Positions 30,039-39,805 are shown, numbered from the stretch's first letter. The stretch is DNA of 64,000 nucleotides from Stenotrophomonas nitritireducens (GCF_001700965.1 NZ_CP016756.1:1-64000); one strand, 5' to 3'. Numbers and translations: made by a program. Notes: generated by a model not told the origin, from the letters alone.

Positions 30039-31552
30039 CCACGCAGGCCCCGGGCCACACCCGCCTGCGCGTCACCCGTGCCGGCATCGACACCTACCAG
30101 CAGCCGGTGGTCTATATGCACCGCGACTGCGAGGTCTGTCGCTCGGAAGGCTTTGCCGCGATGACGCGCGTCAGGCTGGACGTGGACGCCCGCACGCTGG
30201 TGGCGACGCTGAACGTGGTCATCGACGATCGGCTCGGCCTGGACGAGGTGGCGTTGTCGGAGGCCGCGTGGACGCTCCTCGATCCCGCGCCCGACGCCCT
30301 CGCCGGCGTCAGGCACGCGGAACCCGCGGCGTCGGCGGGCGCGCTCCGTGCCAAGGTGTTCGGCGCCCGGTTGGACGACGCGCAGTACTTCGCCCTGGTG
30401 CAGGACGTGATGGAAAGCAGGTTGTCGGACCTGGAGCTTGCAGCTTTCGTCACTGCCAGCGCGGGTGACCGCCTGGACCATGCGGAGACGACCGCGCTGA
30501 CGCGAGCCATGATCTCCGTGGGCCAGCGCCTGGACTGGGGCGAAGGGCCGGTGCTGGACAAACACTGCGTAGGTGGCCTGCCGGGCAATCGCACCACCCC
30601 GATCGTGGTGGCCATCGTGGCTGCGCTGGGCTACCGCATCCCGAAGACCTCGTCGCGCGCGATCACGTCGCCCGCGGGCACCGCCGACACCATGGAAGTG
30701 ATGGCGCCGGTGGCGCTCGACCTGGCGGCGATGCGCCGGGTGGTGGAGCGCGAGGGCGGCTGCATCGTGTGGGGTGGCAACGTGCGCCTGAGCCCGGCCG
30801 ACGACATCCTGATCCGGGTCCAGCGCCCGCTGGATTTCGACAGCGACGGCCAACTGGTCGCCAGCGTGCTGTCGAAGAAGATAGCCGCGGGCTCCACCCA
30901 CGTCCTGATCGACATGCCGGTGGGTCCGACGGCCAAGGTGCGAGGTGAGGCCGCGGCCCACAGCCTCGGCACGCGGCTTGCCCACACCGCGGGCGCGCTG
31001 GGATTGCAGTTGGGCATCCATCGCTCCGACGGCACCCAGCCGGTGGGTCGGGGAATCGGCCCGGCGCTCGAGGCGCACGACGTGCTCAAGGTGCTGCGCA
31101 ACGCGGCCGATGCACCCGCCGACCTTCGCGAACGCGCACTTGCGCTGTCCGCGGCGCTGCTGGACATGGCAGCGGGCAGCAACGCCGGCACCGGACTGGA
31201 GCGCGCGCGCGGCGTGCTGGATTCCGGGGCGGCGCTGGCCAAGTTCCTGGCGATCTGCGAGGCCCAGGGAGGCTTCCGCGAACCGCCACGGGCGGCGTTC
31301 ACCGCCGACGTCCCGGCGCCTGCATCGGGCCGCATCGCGGCGATCGACAACCGCAGGCTGGCCAAACTGGCCAAGCTGGCCGGCGCCCCGACATCCCCCA
31401 CCGCCGGCCTCGAAACCGGTCTGCGGATCGGCGATACGGTCGAGCGCGGACAGCCCATGATGACCCTGCATGCGGAGTCGCCGGGAGAACTGGCCTACGC
31501 CCTGGAGCACGCCGCGACGCTGCAACCCTTTGTGCTTGGAGAGGTTCCATGA
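30035..31552 (+). CDS. Thymidine/AMP phosphorylase family protein (archaeal-type, three-domain)
   Basis: 505 residues, longer than E. coli DeoA (about 440) because of an N-terminal domain (residues 1-85), as in archaeal AMP phosphorylases. The catalytic core shows KHCVGGLPGNRTTPIVV, then KTSSRAITSPAGTADTMEV (phosphate/nucleoside site). The C-terminal domain is biotinyl-like. Members split the N-glycosidic bond of nucleosides or nucleoside monophosphates with phosphate, giving ribose 1-phosphate or ribose 1,5-bisphosphate. Which substrate is used here cannot be read directly. It overlaps both neighbours by four bases. Confidence 0.87.
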   Translation: MTTQAPGHTRLRVTRAGIDTYQQPVVYMHRDCEVCRSEGFAAMTRVRLDVDARTLVATLNVVIDDRLGLDEVALSEAAWTLLDPAPDALAGVRHAEPAASAGALRAKVFGARLDDAQYFALVQDVMESRLSDLELAAFVTASAGDRLDHAETTALTRAMISVGQRLDWGEGPVLDKHCVGGLPGNRTTPIVVAIVAALGYRIPKTSSRAITSPAGTADTMEVMAPVALDLAAMRRVVEREGGCIVWGGNVRLSPADDILIRVQRPLDFDSDGQLVASVLSKKIAAGSTHVLIDMPVGPTAKVRGEAAAHSLGTRLAHTAGALGLQLGIHRSDGTQPVGRGIGPALEAHDVLKVLRNAADAPADLRERALALSAALLDMAAGSNAGTGLERARGVLDSGAALAKFLAICEAQGGFREPPRAAFTADVPAPASGRIAAIDNRRLAKLAKLAGAPTSPTAGLETGLRIGDTVERGQPMMTLHAESPGELAYALEHAATLQPFVLGEVP

Positions 31553-32463
31553 CCCGTGTGCTGATGCCCTTCCCGGCCGATGCAGTGTTGGCCGGCACCA
31601 TCAACCAGCCCCTGCAGGCGCGCATTGCACCCGTGGCCTGGCGGCACTTCCCCGATGGCGAGTCGCTGGTCACCCTGGACGACGCACTGGACGGCGCCGA
31701 TGTGGCGATCCTGGCCAGCCTGCGCAACGCCGATGCCCTGGCCCTCCCGCTGCGCTTCGCCGCCCGGACCGCGCGCGAGTTCGGGGCTCGTTCGGTCGGC
31801 CTCATCGCACCCTACCTGGGGTATATGCGCCAGGACACCCGCTTCCATCGCGGCGAGGCGGTCAGTACACCGCTGTTTGCGCAATTCCTCGAAGAGGCTT
31901 TCGACTGGCTGGTGACCGTGGACCCGCACCTGCACCGCGTCGAGCGCCTGCAGTCGCTCTACCGCATTCCGACGGTCCACGTATCGGCGACGCCGGCCGT
32001 GGCCCGCTGGATCGCTGAGACCGTCCCCGACGCTGTGCTGATCGGCCCTGACAGCGAGAGCGAGCAGTGGGTAGCGGACATCGCCGCCCTGTCCGGCATG
32101 CCCTACCAGGTGCTGGCCAAGGAGCGGCACGGCGACTACGACGTGCGCGTCAGCCTGCCCGACCCGCAGGCCGTGGCGGGCCGGACCCCGGTCCTGATCG
32201 ACGACATCGTGTCGTCCGGCCACACCATCCTGGAGACCCTCGCACACCTGCGCCGGTTGTCGTTGCCGCCGCCACTGCTGGTCGCCATCCATCCGGTGTT
32301 CGCCGGCGATGCCTATGCCCGCCTGCAGGAAGCAGGTCTGGCCCGCATCGTCAGTACCGACACCATTGCCCACCCGTCGAACGCGATCGCGCTCGGCGCG
32401 GACCTCGCTGACGCGGCATCGACCCTGATGTCCGCTTCGGCCGACTCCCCGGAGGACCCATGA
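31549..32463 (+). CDS. Ribose-phosphate pyrophosphokinase (PRPP synthetase) paralogue
   Basis: 304 residues, close to the archaeal short type. Visible motifs: GLIAPYLGYMRQDTRF (ATP/flexible loop side), TVDPHLHRVERL (divalent metal/ATP site), GPDSESEQWV, and the PRPP loop VLIDDIVSSGHTI. It makes PRPP from ribose 5-phosphate and ATP, a reversible reaction. It is divergent from the housekeeping enzyme (for example DPHLHRV instead of DLHAxQ). Start and stop overlap neighbouring genes by four bases each, so it is made together with the phosphorylase and the phosphoketolase. Confidence 0.87.
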   Translation: MTRVLMPFPADAVLAGTINQPLQARIAPVAWRHFPDGESLVTLDDALDGADVAILASLRNADALALPLRFAARTAREFGARSVGLIAPYLGYMRQDTRFHRGEAVSTPLFAQFLEEAFDWLVTVDPHLHRVERLQSLYRIPTVHVSATPAVARWIAETVPDAVLIGPDSESEQWVADIAALSGMPYQVLAKERHGDYDVRVSLPDPQAVAGRTPVLIDDIVSSGHTILETLAHLRRLSLPPPLLVAIHPVFAGDAYARLQEAGLARIVSTDTIAHPSNAIALGADLADAASTLMSASADSPEDP

Positions 32464-34925
32464 ACCTGCATCTCAACTGCTGCACCGCCGACCAGCTGTC
32501 GGCCGCCGAGCGCCAGCGGACCCTTGAACTCGCCGACGCCCACCGGCGGGCCGATCCCGCGTTTGACCATTGGGCGGCCGGCTACGGCGTGATCCGACAT
32601 GACCCGCTCACCCAGCTCCGGGTCCGCCAGATGGTGCACGAGCTGGTGGCCCTGGGCCGCACGCCCGATGCCGGCACCGCCTGGCAGCGGCTCGCCGCGG
32701 CCGATCGCGTCACCAGCGCCGGCATGTGGCTGGTGGCCCACATGACCTACAGCCAGCGGGTCCGCACCGACGGCGCGGCCCTCGAGGCCGATGACTTCAA
32801 GGCCACGCCCGAAGGCCACACTGGCGGGTCCCTCAACATGGTGCCGGCCTACGCCGGCTACCTGCTGATGGACGCCCTGGATGGCGTCACCCGCGCATGG
32901 ATGATGGGCCAGGGGCACTGCGTGGCCGCCATCGACGCGCTGAACGTGCTGGTTGGCAACATGACCGCCCGGCACGCCGAACGTTACGACCGCTCCGACG
33001 CGGGGCTGAGCCGGTTCGTCGGCGACTTCTATGCCTACACCCTCAATCCGGACGGAACACCGGCGTCGCCCCTGGGCTCCCACGTCAATGCGCACACCGC
33101 CGGGGGCGTGATGGAAGGCGGCTATCTCGGCTTTGCCGAACTGCAGTACGTGCATGCACCGCTCAAGGACGAACGCCTGGTGGCGTTCCTCAGCGACGGT
33201 GCGTTCGAGGAACAGCGCGGCAGCGACTGGGCGCCGCGCTGGTGGCGTGCCGAGGACAGCGGGCTGGTCAGCCCGATCATCATCCTCAACGGGCGGCGCA
33301 TCGAACAGCGCAGCCAGATCGCCCAGCAGGGCGGCGAGCGGTGGCTGGACCGGCACCTGCGATTGAACGGCTTTGATCCGATCGCGCTGGACGGGCGCGA
33401 TCCGGCCAGCATCGCGTGGGGTATCCATGTGATGGAGTCGCGCCTGCAAGCGGGCGCCGCCGTTCCCGATGCCGACGTGCGGCTGCCCTATGGCATTGCC
33501 GAAACCGTGAAGGGCTTCGGATTCCCCGGCGCCGGGACCAACGCCTCGCACAACCTGCCCCTGCCCGGGAATCCGTCGAAGGAGGCCGAGGCACGCGCGC
33601 TCTTCAATCAAGGCGCCGCGGCGCTGTTCGTGGCCGCGTCCGAGCTCGAGGAGGCTGTTGCCGCACTCAACAGCCACGACCTCCAGCAGCGCGTGCGCGA
33701 GCGCGACCATGCGCTGGCCGATCGCCAGGTGGAACCGCCCCGCGTCCCGGCGATCGCCGACCGCGGCGCCGGCGGCGAGAGCTCGCCGATGACCGCGCTC
33801 GACGAGCAGTTCGTCGCCATCGCCGAAGCGAACCCGGGGCTGCGCGTGCGCGTGGGCAATCCTGACGAGCTGCGCAGCAACAAGCTCGATCGCACCCTGG
33901 ACGCAATGAAGCACCGGGTGCACGAGCCCGAGCCCGGTGTCGCGGAATCGACCACTGGCGCGGTCATCACCGCGCTTAATGAGGAAGCCGTGGTATGCGC
34001 CGCGCTCGGCAACAAGGGCGGGCTGAACCTGGTGGTCACCTACGAGGCGTTCGCACCGAAGATGCTTGGCGCCGTGCGCCAGGAATTGATCTTCGCGCGT
34101 CACCAGGCACAGGCGGGGCGACCGCCCGGCTGGCTGGGCGTGCCTCTCGTGCTGACCTCGCACACGTGGGAGAACGCGAAGAACGAGCAGTCCCATCAGG
34201 ATCCGACCATGGCCGAGGCGCTCCTGGGCGAAATGGCCGACATATCGCGCGTGGTGTTTCCCCCGGACGCCAACGGCGCCGCCGCGGCCCTCGCCCACGC
34301 CTACGCGCAACGCGGCACGGTCACCACCCTGGTCGTCCCCAAGCGACCGGTGCCGCACGAGCTGACACCGACGCAGGCGCAGGCGCTGGCCACCCAAGGT
34401 GCGCTGTGCCTGGCCGGCAACCCGGCGACAGCGGCGATCCTGCTGGTCGCCACCGGTGCTTACCAATTGCAGGAAGTGCGCCACGCGCAGGTGCGCCTCG
34501 TTGAACGTGGCGTGTCGGCCGCGATCGTCTATCTCGGCGAGCCCGGCCGGTTCCGCACGCCGCGCGATCCGGACGAGGCGCGGTACGTGCACTCCGACAG
34601 CGAGGTCCATGCACTGTTCCCGGCGGAACGGCCGCGCATATTCGTCACGCATACGCGGCCCGAGCCCTTCCTGGGCGCGCTGCGCCGGCTCGACACTGGC
34701 CCGGCCACGACCGCGGCGCTCGGCTTCGTCAACCGCGGCGGCACGCTGGACGTGCCGGGACTGCTGTTCGCCAACCGCAGCACCTGGGCGCACGTGGTCG
34801 ATGCGGCCGCGGGCGTCCTCGGCCAGTCCCGGGGCGGCCTGTTGTCGGAAGCGGAGCTGGCGGCAGTGGATGGTCGGGGCGATCCGGCCACGATCCTGCG
34901 TCCTGCAAGTGGGTCGACGCCATGA
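32460..34925 (+). CDS. Phosphoketolase-like thiamine-diphosphate enzyme (divergent)
   Basis: 821 residues, the length of xylulose 5-phosphate/fructose 6-phosphate phosphoketolases. The order of segments matches: EGHTGGSLN (119-127), GQGH (150-153), GSHVNAHTAGGVMEGGYLG (206-224), a TPP/Mg site, then NGRRIEQRSQIA (277-288) and a C-terminal transketolase-like half (TSHTWENAKNEQSHQDP). However, the usual GDGEAETGP motif reads SDGAFEEQRG (245-254). The canonical reaction is xylulose 5-phosphate plus phosphate to acetyl phosphate plus glyceraldehyde 3-phosphate. Some database entries of this branch carry the name xylulose 5-phosphate 3-epimerase (from memory, unchecked), so the exact reaction is open. 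Confidence 0.82.
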   Translation: MNLHLNCCTADQLSAAERQRTLELADAHRRADPAFDHWAAGYGVIRHDPLTQLRVRQMVHELVALGRTPDAGTAWQRLAAADRVTSAGMWLVAHMTYSQRVRTDGAALEADDFKATPEGHTGGSLNMVPAYAGYLLMDALDGVTRAWMMGQGHCVAAIDALNVLVGNMTARHAERYDRSDAGLSRFVGDFYAYTLNPDGTPASPLGSHVNAHTAGGVMEGGYLGFAELQYVHAPLKDERLVAFLSDGAFEEQRGSDWAPRWWRAEDSGLVSPIIILNGRRIEQRSQIAQQGGERWLDRHLRLNGFDPIALDGRDPASIAWGIHVMESRLQAGAAVPDADVRLPYGIAETVKGFGFPGAGTNASHNLPLPGNPSKEAEARALFNQGAAALFVAASELEEAVAALNSHDLQQRVRERDHALADRQVEPPRVPAIADRGAGGESSPMTALDEQFVAIAEANPGLRVRVGNPDELRSNKLDRTLDAMKHRVHEPEPGVAESTTGAVITALNEEAVVCAALGNKGGLNLVVTYEAFAPKMLGAVRQELIFARHQAQAGRPPGWLGVPLVLTSHTWENAKNEQSHQDPTMAEALLGEMADISRVVFPPDANGAAAALAHAYAQRGTVTTLVVPKRPVPHELTPTQAQALATQGALCLAGNPATAAILLVATGAYQLQEVRHAQVRLVERGVSAAIVYLGEPGRFRTPRDPDEARYVHSDSEVHALFPAERPRIFVTHTRPEPFLGALRRLDTGPATTAALGFVNRGGTLDVPGLLFANRSTWAHVVDAAAGVLGQSRGGLLSEAELAAVDGRGDPATILRPASGSTP

Positions 34926-34950
34926 GTTGTCCAACCGGGAGCGCGCGTTG

Positions 34951-36543
34951 ATGGCGGGCACGGTGCGGCGCGGAGGCCAGATTGCCTGGGCGGGACTCAA
35001 GCTCGGCGTCGCCGTGCTGCGCCTGCGCCGACGTGCACCCGACCTGCTTCCGGCATACGTCAGCACCACACTGGTGGGGTTGGGCACCACCTTCGTCAAG
35101 CTGGGCCAGGGCTTGAGCCTGCGCTGGGACCTGCTGCCGGCGCCCTATCGCGAGGCGCTGTCGCGATTGCACAGCGATGTGCCCCCCTTCCCGGCGGAGG
35201 AGGCCATGCGTATCGTCGAACAGGCGTTTGGCGCGCCGGTCGGCGAACTTTTCGCCAGCTTCGATGACAAGCCCCTGGCCGCGGCTTCAGTGGCCCAGAT
35301 CCATCCAGCGCGCATGCATGATGGTCGCGATGTGGTCGTCAAGATCACCCGCCCCGGGATCCATGCCCAGGTGCAGGCGGATCTGCTGCTCCTGCGGCGC
35401 ACGATGCGCGTCGCCCAGTGGATCTGGCCGCCACTGAAACGCCACCGGCCGCTCGAACTGGTGGACGAACTAGGCGCATTCCTGCGTGACGAGATCGACA
35501 TGCGTCACGAGGCGCAGAACATGCGGCGCATGGCCAAGGTGCTGGATGCCCTGCCCGGCATCACCCAGCCGCACGTCGTCGAGCCGTATGCCACCCGCAA
35601 CGTGCTTGTGCAGGATCGAAGCCACGGGACCCGTCTGGAGGCCGCGTACGGCACAGCGGCCGCTCCCGCACTGGCAAGGGCGCTGCTCGGTGCCTACGTG
35701 CATCAGCTCTTCGGCGCCGGCGTCTTCCATGCCGACCCGCACCCGGGGAATCTGTTCTTCTTTGACGACGGTCGCCTGTGCCTGCATGACTTTGGATCGA
35801 TCGGCGTGCTCGACCCTGCATCCCGGCTCGCGCTCGGCGGCATGGTCGAGGCCATTGCGGCCGACGACGCCGAGGGCGTGCTGGATGCAGCGATCGCCAT
35901 GGGCTTCTTCCCGTCGCAGGTCGACCGCCGCTCGCATGTGCGCGAGATCCACCTGATCCTGGCCGAGATGGCCAGCCGTCCGCTGGCGCAGTGGTCCATT
36001 GCCGAGGCAATCTGGCGCGTGGCACGCATTGGGCAGGGCGCTGGCTTCCGGCTTCCGGCCCACCTGCTGTCCCTGATCCGGACGCTGTTCCTGGTCGAGA
36101 ACACGCTGCGGGCGCTGGATCCGAATCTGGACCTGCTGGGGACGCTGTCCGCGCAGGCGGCCGCGATCGCCGACATTGCCGAAGCCAGCCGCCCCAGCGG
36201 CAACAGGCCGCTTGCCATGCGGCTGGCCCGCACTGCGCGGCAACTGCCACAGATCGCCACCGACCTGTTGCGGCAGGCGCAACTGAGCGACGGACGACCC
36301 GCCTTCTCCGTACACCACCATGGCCTGAGTTCCACGCAGGAGGCAATCGCGCGCACGGGCAACCGGCTGGCGTTGGCCCTGGTCACCTTGGGCCTGTACG
36401 TAAGCGGTGCGCTGTTGAGCCTGCATTCCGACGGCCCGCAAGTGTTCGGTCACATGCCTTTCCTGGCTATGGTGGCTTTCGCTGCTGCGGGATTGCTCTC
36501 ACTGCGGCTGGTGATGGCCATCGCCAGATCGGGACACTTGTAA
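34951..36543 (+). CDS. UbiB/ABC1-family atypical protein kinase-like ATPase
   Basis: About 530 residues from the ATG at 34951 (a TTG at 34927 is the alternative). Family motifs: KxGQ signature FVKLGQGLSLRWDLLP, Ala-rich loop AAASVAQIHPA, catalytic Lys in VVVKITRPG, ExD in RDEIDMRHEAQNM, HADPHPGNLFF and LHDFGS. Two hydrophobic segments end the protein, as in UbiB. UbiB supports coenzyme Q biosynthesis through ATP-dependent lipid or quinone-precursor handling. This copy is far from other ubi genes and sits between phosphoketolase and a copper ATPase, so it is probably an accessory paralogue. Confidence 0.85.
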   Translation: MAGTVRRGGQIAWAGLKLGVAVLRLRRRAPDLLPAYVSTTLVGLGTTFVKLGQGLSLRWDLLPAPYREALSRLHSDVPPFPAEEAMRIVEQAFGAPVGELFASFDDKPLAAASVAQIHPARMHDGRDVVVKITRPGIHAQVQADLLLLRRTMRVAQWIWPPLKRHRPLELVDELGAFLRDEIDMRHEAQNMRRMAKVLDALPGITQPHVVEPYATRNVLVQDRSHGTRLEAAYGTAAAPALARALLGAYVHQLFGAGVFHADPHPGNLFFFDDGRLCLHDFGSIGVLDPASRLALGGMVEAIAADDAEGVLDAAIAMGFFPSQVDRRSHVREIHLILAEMASRPLAQWSIAEAIWRVARIGQGAGFRLPAHLLSLIRTLFLVENTLRALDPNLDLLGTLSAQAAAIADIAEASRPSGNRPLAMRLARTARQLPQIATDLLRQAQLSDGRPAFSVHHHGLSSTQEAIARTGNRLALALVTLGLYVSGALLSLHSDGPQVFGHMPFLAMVAFAAAGLLSLRLVMAIARSGHL

Positions 36544-36606
36544 CAGAACACTGATCTATCTCCCCGCTGGTGCCCGGCGCATCAGTGCATCCAGGAAGGC
36601 AGACCC

Positions 36607-38682
36607 ATGACGCAACACAATCATCATCATCAAGATCATCAGGCGCACGGCGAGCAACCGCCGCATCCCCGCACGGGTGCTGAAGGTGACGTCCATGCCG
36701 GGCACGACAAGCATGCCGGCCACAGCGTGGCGAGCTTCCGCGACAAGTTCTGGCTCACGCTGCTGCTGACCATCCCCACTCTGATCTGGAGCGGGATGAT
36801 CCAGCATTGGTTCGACTACACCGCACCACAGTTCCCGGGGTCGGCGTACATCCCGGCGGTGTTCGGCACGATCGTGTACTTCTACGGCGGCTCGCCGTTC
36901 CTCCGCGGCGGATACCACGAGCTGAGAAATCGCCTGCCGGGCATGATGACGCTGATCTCGCTTGCGATCACCGTCGCCTTCCTTTACAGCGCGTTGGTCA
37001 CGCTCGGCGTTGTCGAGGGCTTGGACCTGTGGTGGGAGCTGGCGACGCTGGTGGCGATCATGTTGCTCGGCCACTGGATCGAGATGCGTTCGATCAACCA
37101 GGCACAGGGCGCTCTCAAGGAACTCGCGAAGCTGCTGCCTGATATGGCGGTGCGGTTGGATGAGGCCGGTACCGCGAAGGAAGTCCCTGTCGCGGAACTG
37201 AAGCGCGGCGACCTGCTGCTCATCAGGCCCGGCGCGAGCATTCCCGCCGACGGCGTCGTGAAGGAAGGGACCAGCGCCGTCAACGAAGCGATGATCACCG
37301 GCGAGTCCAAGCCGATGGACAAGTCGACGGGCGACCGGGTGATCGCCGGCACCGTCAACGGACAGGGCTCGTTGCGTGTCGAGGTGACGGGAACCGGCGA
37401 CGAGACCGCGCTCGCGGGTATCATGCGGCTCGTCGAGCAGGCCCAGACGTCGCGCTCGCGCGCCCAGGCCCTGGCGGACCGGGCGGCGTTCTACCTCACG
37501 ATCATCGCCATCGTCTCCGCCGCGGTTACCGCCATTGTCTGGCCACTCCTCGGTCGACCGTGGAGCTTCACGATCGAGCGCGTAGTGACCGTGCTCGTGA
37601 TCGCCTGTCCCCATGCGCTGGGTTTGGCCATCCCGCTGGTGACCGCCATCTCGACCACGATTGGCGCACGGAACGGCCTGCTCGTGCGCGATCGACGCGG
37701 CCTGGAAGAGGCCCGTTTGCTGAACACGGTCGTGTTCGACAAGACAGGCACGCTCACGCTCGGTTCGCACCGCGTCGTGAAGACCACTGCCGCCGATGGA
37801 CTCACCGACGACGAGGTGCTTCGCGTGGCCGCGTCGGTCCAGCGCGACGCTGAACATCCGATCGCGCAGGCGCTGATGACCAGCGCCAAGGAACATGGCA
37901 TCGACGTTCCGATGTCGCAGGACTTCGAGTCCATGCCGGGACGCGGCGTGCGCGCAGTCGTCGAGGAGCGCTCGCTTCACGTTGGCGGGCCGGGTCTGTT
38001 GAGAATGCTCGCGGTCGAACCGCCGGAGACGCTTCGGCGGGCTGCCGAATCAGCGGCAGCCGATGGTCAATCTGCAACCTACCTGGTGGAAGGCGACCGG
38101 GTGCTCGCCGTATTTGCGATCGCGGATGCCATCCGTCCCGAATCGTTCGACGCGGTCAAGCGGCTGCACGACGAAGGACTGGAGGTTGTCCTGCTGACGG
38201 GTGATTCCACGGCGGTCGCAAACGCGGTCGCGAAGGAACTCAACATCGACACCGTCTTCGCCGAGGTATTGCCCGAGGACAAGGTGGCAAAGATCGAGGA
38301 GCTGCAGGCCCAGGGCAAGCGCGTCGCGATGGTGGGTGACGGTGTCAATGACGCTCCGGCGCTGCTCACGTCCGACGTCGGCATCGCCATCGGCACAGGG
38401 ACGGACGTCGCGGTCGAGGCCGGCGACGTCGTACTCGTGCGCAGCGACCCGCGCGACGTGCCAGCGATCATCGAATTGAGCAAGGCCACCTATCGCAAGA
38501 TGATCCAGAACCTGTGGTGGGCCGCCGGCTACAACATCGTCGCCATCCCTCTCGCCGCTGGCGTTCTCGCCGCATGGGGGATCCTGCTGCAACCTGCGCT
38601 TGGGGCAGTGCTCATGTCGCTGAGCACCGTCGTTGTGGCAATCAATGCGCAGTTGTTGCGCCGGGCGGTGCGGTCCCCATGA
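36607..38682 (+). CDS. CopB-type P1B-3 ATPase (CPH motif)
   Basis: 691 residues. The short N-terminus is His-rich (HNHHHQDHQAHG, HAGHDKHAGH) with no HMA domain. The helix-6 motif is C-P-H (334-336), which marks the P1B-3 group. TGES (231-234), DKTGT (Asp378), AEHPIAQAL and GDGVNDAP are present. The last helices read GYNIVAIPLAAG and MSLSTVVVAINAQLL, also P1B-3-like. The family includes Enterococcus CopB and Archaeoglobus CopB, which export Cu(II), Cu(I) or Ag(I). It is placed inside the pentose/acetate module, 64 bases after the UbiB-like gene. Confidence 0.93.
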   Translation: MTQHNHHHQDHQAHGEQPPHPRTGAEGDVHAGHDKHAGHSVASFRDKFWLTLLLTIPTLIWSGMIQHWFDYTAPQFPGSAYIPAVFGTIVYFYGGSPFLRGGYHELRNRLPGMMTLISLAITVAFLYSALVTLGVVEGLDLWWELATLVAIMLLGHWIEMRSINQAQGALKELAKLLPDMAVRLDEAGTAKEVPVAELKRGDLLLIRPGASIPADGVVKEGTSAVNEAMITGESKPMDKSTGDRVIAGTVNGQGSLRVEVTGTGDETALAGIMRLVEQAQTSRSRAQALADRAAFYLTIIAIVSAAVTAIVWPLLGRPWSFTIERVVTVLVIACPHALGLAIPLVTAISTTIGARNGLLVRDRRGLEEARLLNTVVFDKTGTLTLGSHRVVKTTAADGLTDDEVLRVAASVQRDAEHPIAQALMTSAKEHGIDVPMSQDFESMPGRGVRAVVEERSLHVGGPGLLRMLAVEPPETLRRAAESAAADGQSATYLVEGDRVLAVFAIADAIRPESFDAVKRLHDEGLEVVLLTGDSTAVANAVAKELNIDTVFAEVLPEDKVAKIEELQAQGKRVAMVGDGVNDAPALLTSDVGIAIGTGTDVAVEAGDVVLVRSDPRDVPAIIELSKATYRKMIQNLWWAAGYNIVAIPLAAGVLAAWGILLQPALGAVLMSLSTVVVAINAQLLRRAVRSP

Positions 38683-38701
38683 ACATGATTCGGGGACACC
38701 T

Positions 38702-39805
38702 GTGACCACGCGCAGGCTTCTTGCACTCAACGTTGGCTCGTCCACCCTCAAGGGCGCGTCCTATCTGTTCAACACTGAGGGACACGGCGCGCAGTCTCGT
38801 CTGCTCGAGCGCTCCCGGGCCGAAATTCCAGTCGGCGTGGATGCGCAGGAGCGCCTTGCCACCCTGCTCGAGGCATTGTCGGAGCCGTGGCCCAGCCCCG
38901 ACGTGGTGGTGCACCGAATCGTACATGGCGGTGACCTGCACGACGCCCGCGAGCTCGACGAAACCGTGCTCGCGAAACTGGATGCATTGGTGCCGTTCGC
39001 ACCCTTGCACCAGCCGGTAGCCCTCGCTTTCGCGCGTGCCGCGCGCATGCGTTGGCCGCACGCGCGCCAAGGCGTGGCCTTCGACACCGACTTCCACGCG
39101 TCGCTCGCGCCCTGGAGCCGGCGCTTGCCTGTCCCTGAAGCATGGGATGCGCTGGGCATCCGCCGCTACGGTTTCCATGGACTCGCCTTTGCCTCCGCGC
39201 TCCGCATAGTGGCCAGCCACGACGCTGGAATCCTGAAGGGCCGCGCTGTCTTCGCGCATCTGGGGGGTGGCTGCAGCGTCTGCGCCGTCGAGGGCGGCCG
39301 CAGCCGCGACACCACCATGGCGCTCACTCCGCTGGGTGGAATCCCGAGCCCTACCCGCTCCGGAGATCTCGATCCCGGCGCGTTGCTGTATCTGCTGAGG
39401 CATGAACGCCTGGATGCGCAGGCGCTTGAAAACGGCCTGTACCGCAGTGCAGGCCTTGCCGGAATCGCCGGCCATGGCGACATGCGCGTGTTGCTGACGG
39501 ATCCCGGCCCGCAGGCCCAGCTTGCCGTGGAGCTCTTTGCAGTCCGGATTGCGCAGTCCATCGCGGCCATGGCCACGGCAATTGGCGGTCTCGACCATGT
39601 CGTCTTTTCCGGCGGCATCGGCCATCGCGCGCCGGTTTTGCGGGCTCGCATCGTCGCGCGACTGGCCTGGCTCGGCCTGGCGCTGGCACCTGACGTCAAC
39701 GATGCTGGAGCCACGCGGATCGACCGCGGGGGCGGGCCGAGCATATGGAACGTCGCGATCGATGAGGAGCGCGAACTGGCTGAATCGGCACTCGCCTGGC
39801 TGTAG
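38702..39805 (+). CDS. ackA: Acetate kinase
   Basis: 367 residues from a GTG at 38702, with GGGGA a few bases upstream. ASKHA motifs: LNVGSSTLKG at the start, FDTDFH (catalytic region), RRYGFHGLAFA, HLGGGCSVCAVEGGRSRDTTMALTPLGG (split by normal spacing) and FSGGIG. It interconverts acetyl phosphate plus ADP and acetate plus ATP. It is shorter than E. coli AckA (400) but has all core motifs. With phosphoketolase upstream it completes an acetyl-phosphate-to-ATP step. It ends the plus-strand block; the next gene converges on it. Confidence 0.9.
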   Translation: MTTRRLLALNVGSSTLKGASYLFNTEGHGAQSRLLERSRAEIPVGVDAQERLATLLEALSEPWPSPDVVVHRIVHGGDLHDARELDETVLAKLDALVPFAPLHQPVALAFARAARMRWPHARQGVAFDTDFHASLAPWSRRLPVPEAWDALGIRRYGFHGLAFASALRIVASHDAGILKGRAVFAHLGGGCSVCAVEGGRSRDTTMALTPLGGIPSPTRSGDLDPGALLYLLRHERLDAQALENGLYRSAGLAGIAGHGDMRVLLTDPGPQAQLAVELFAVRIAQSIAAMATAIGGLDHVVFSGGIGHRAPVLRARIVARLAWLGLALAPDVNDAGATRIDRGGGPSIWNVAIDEERELAESALAWL

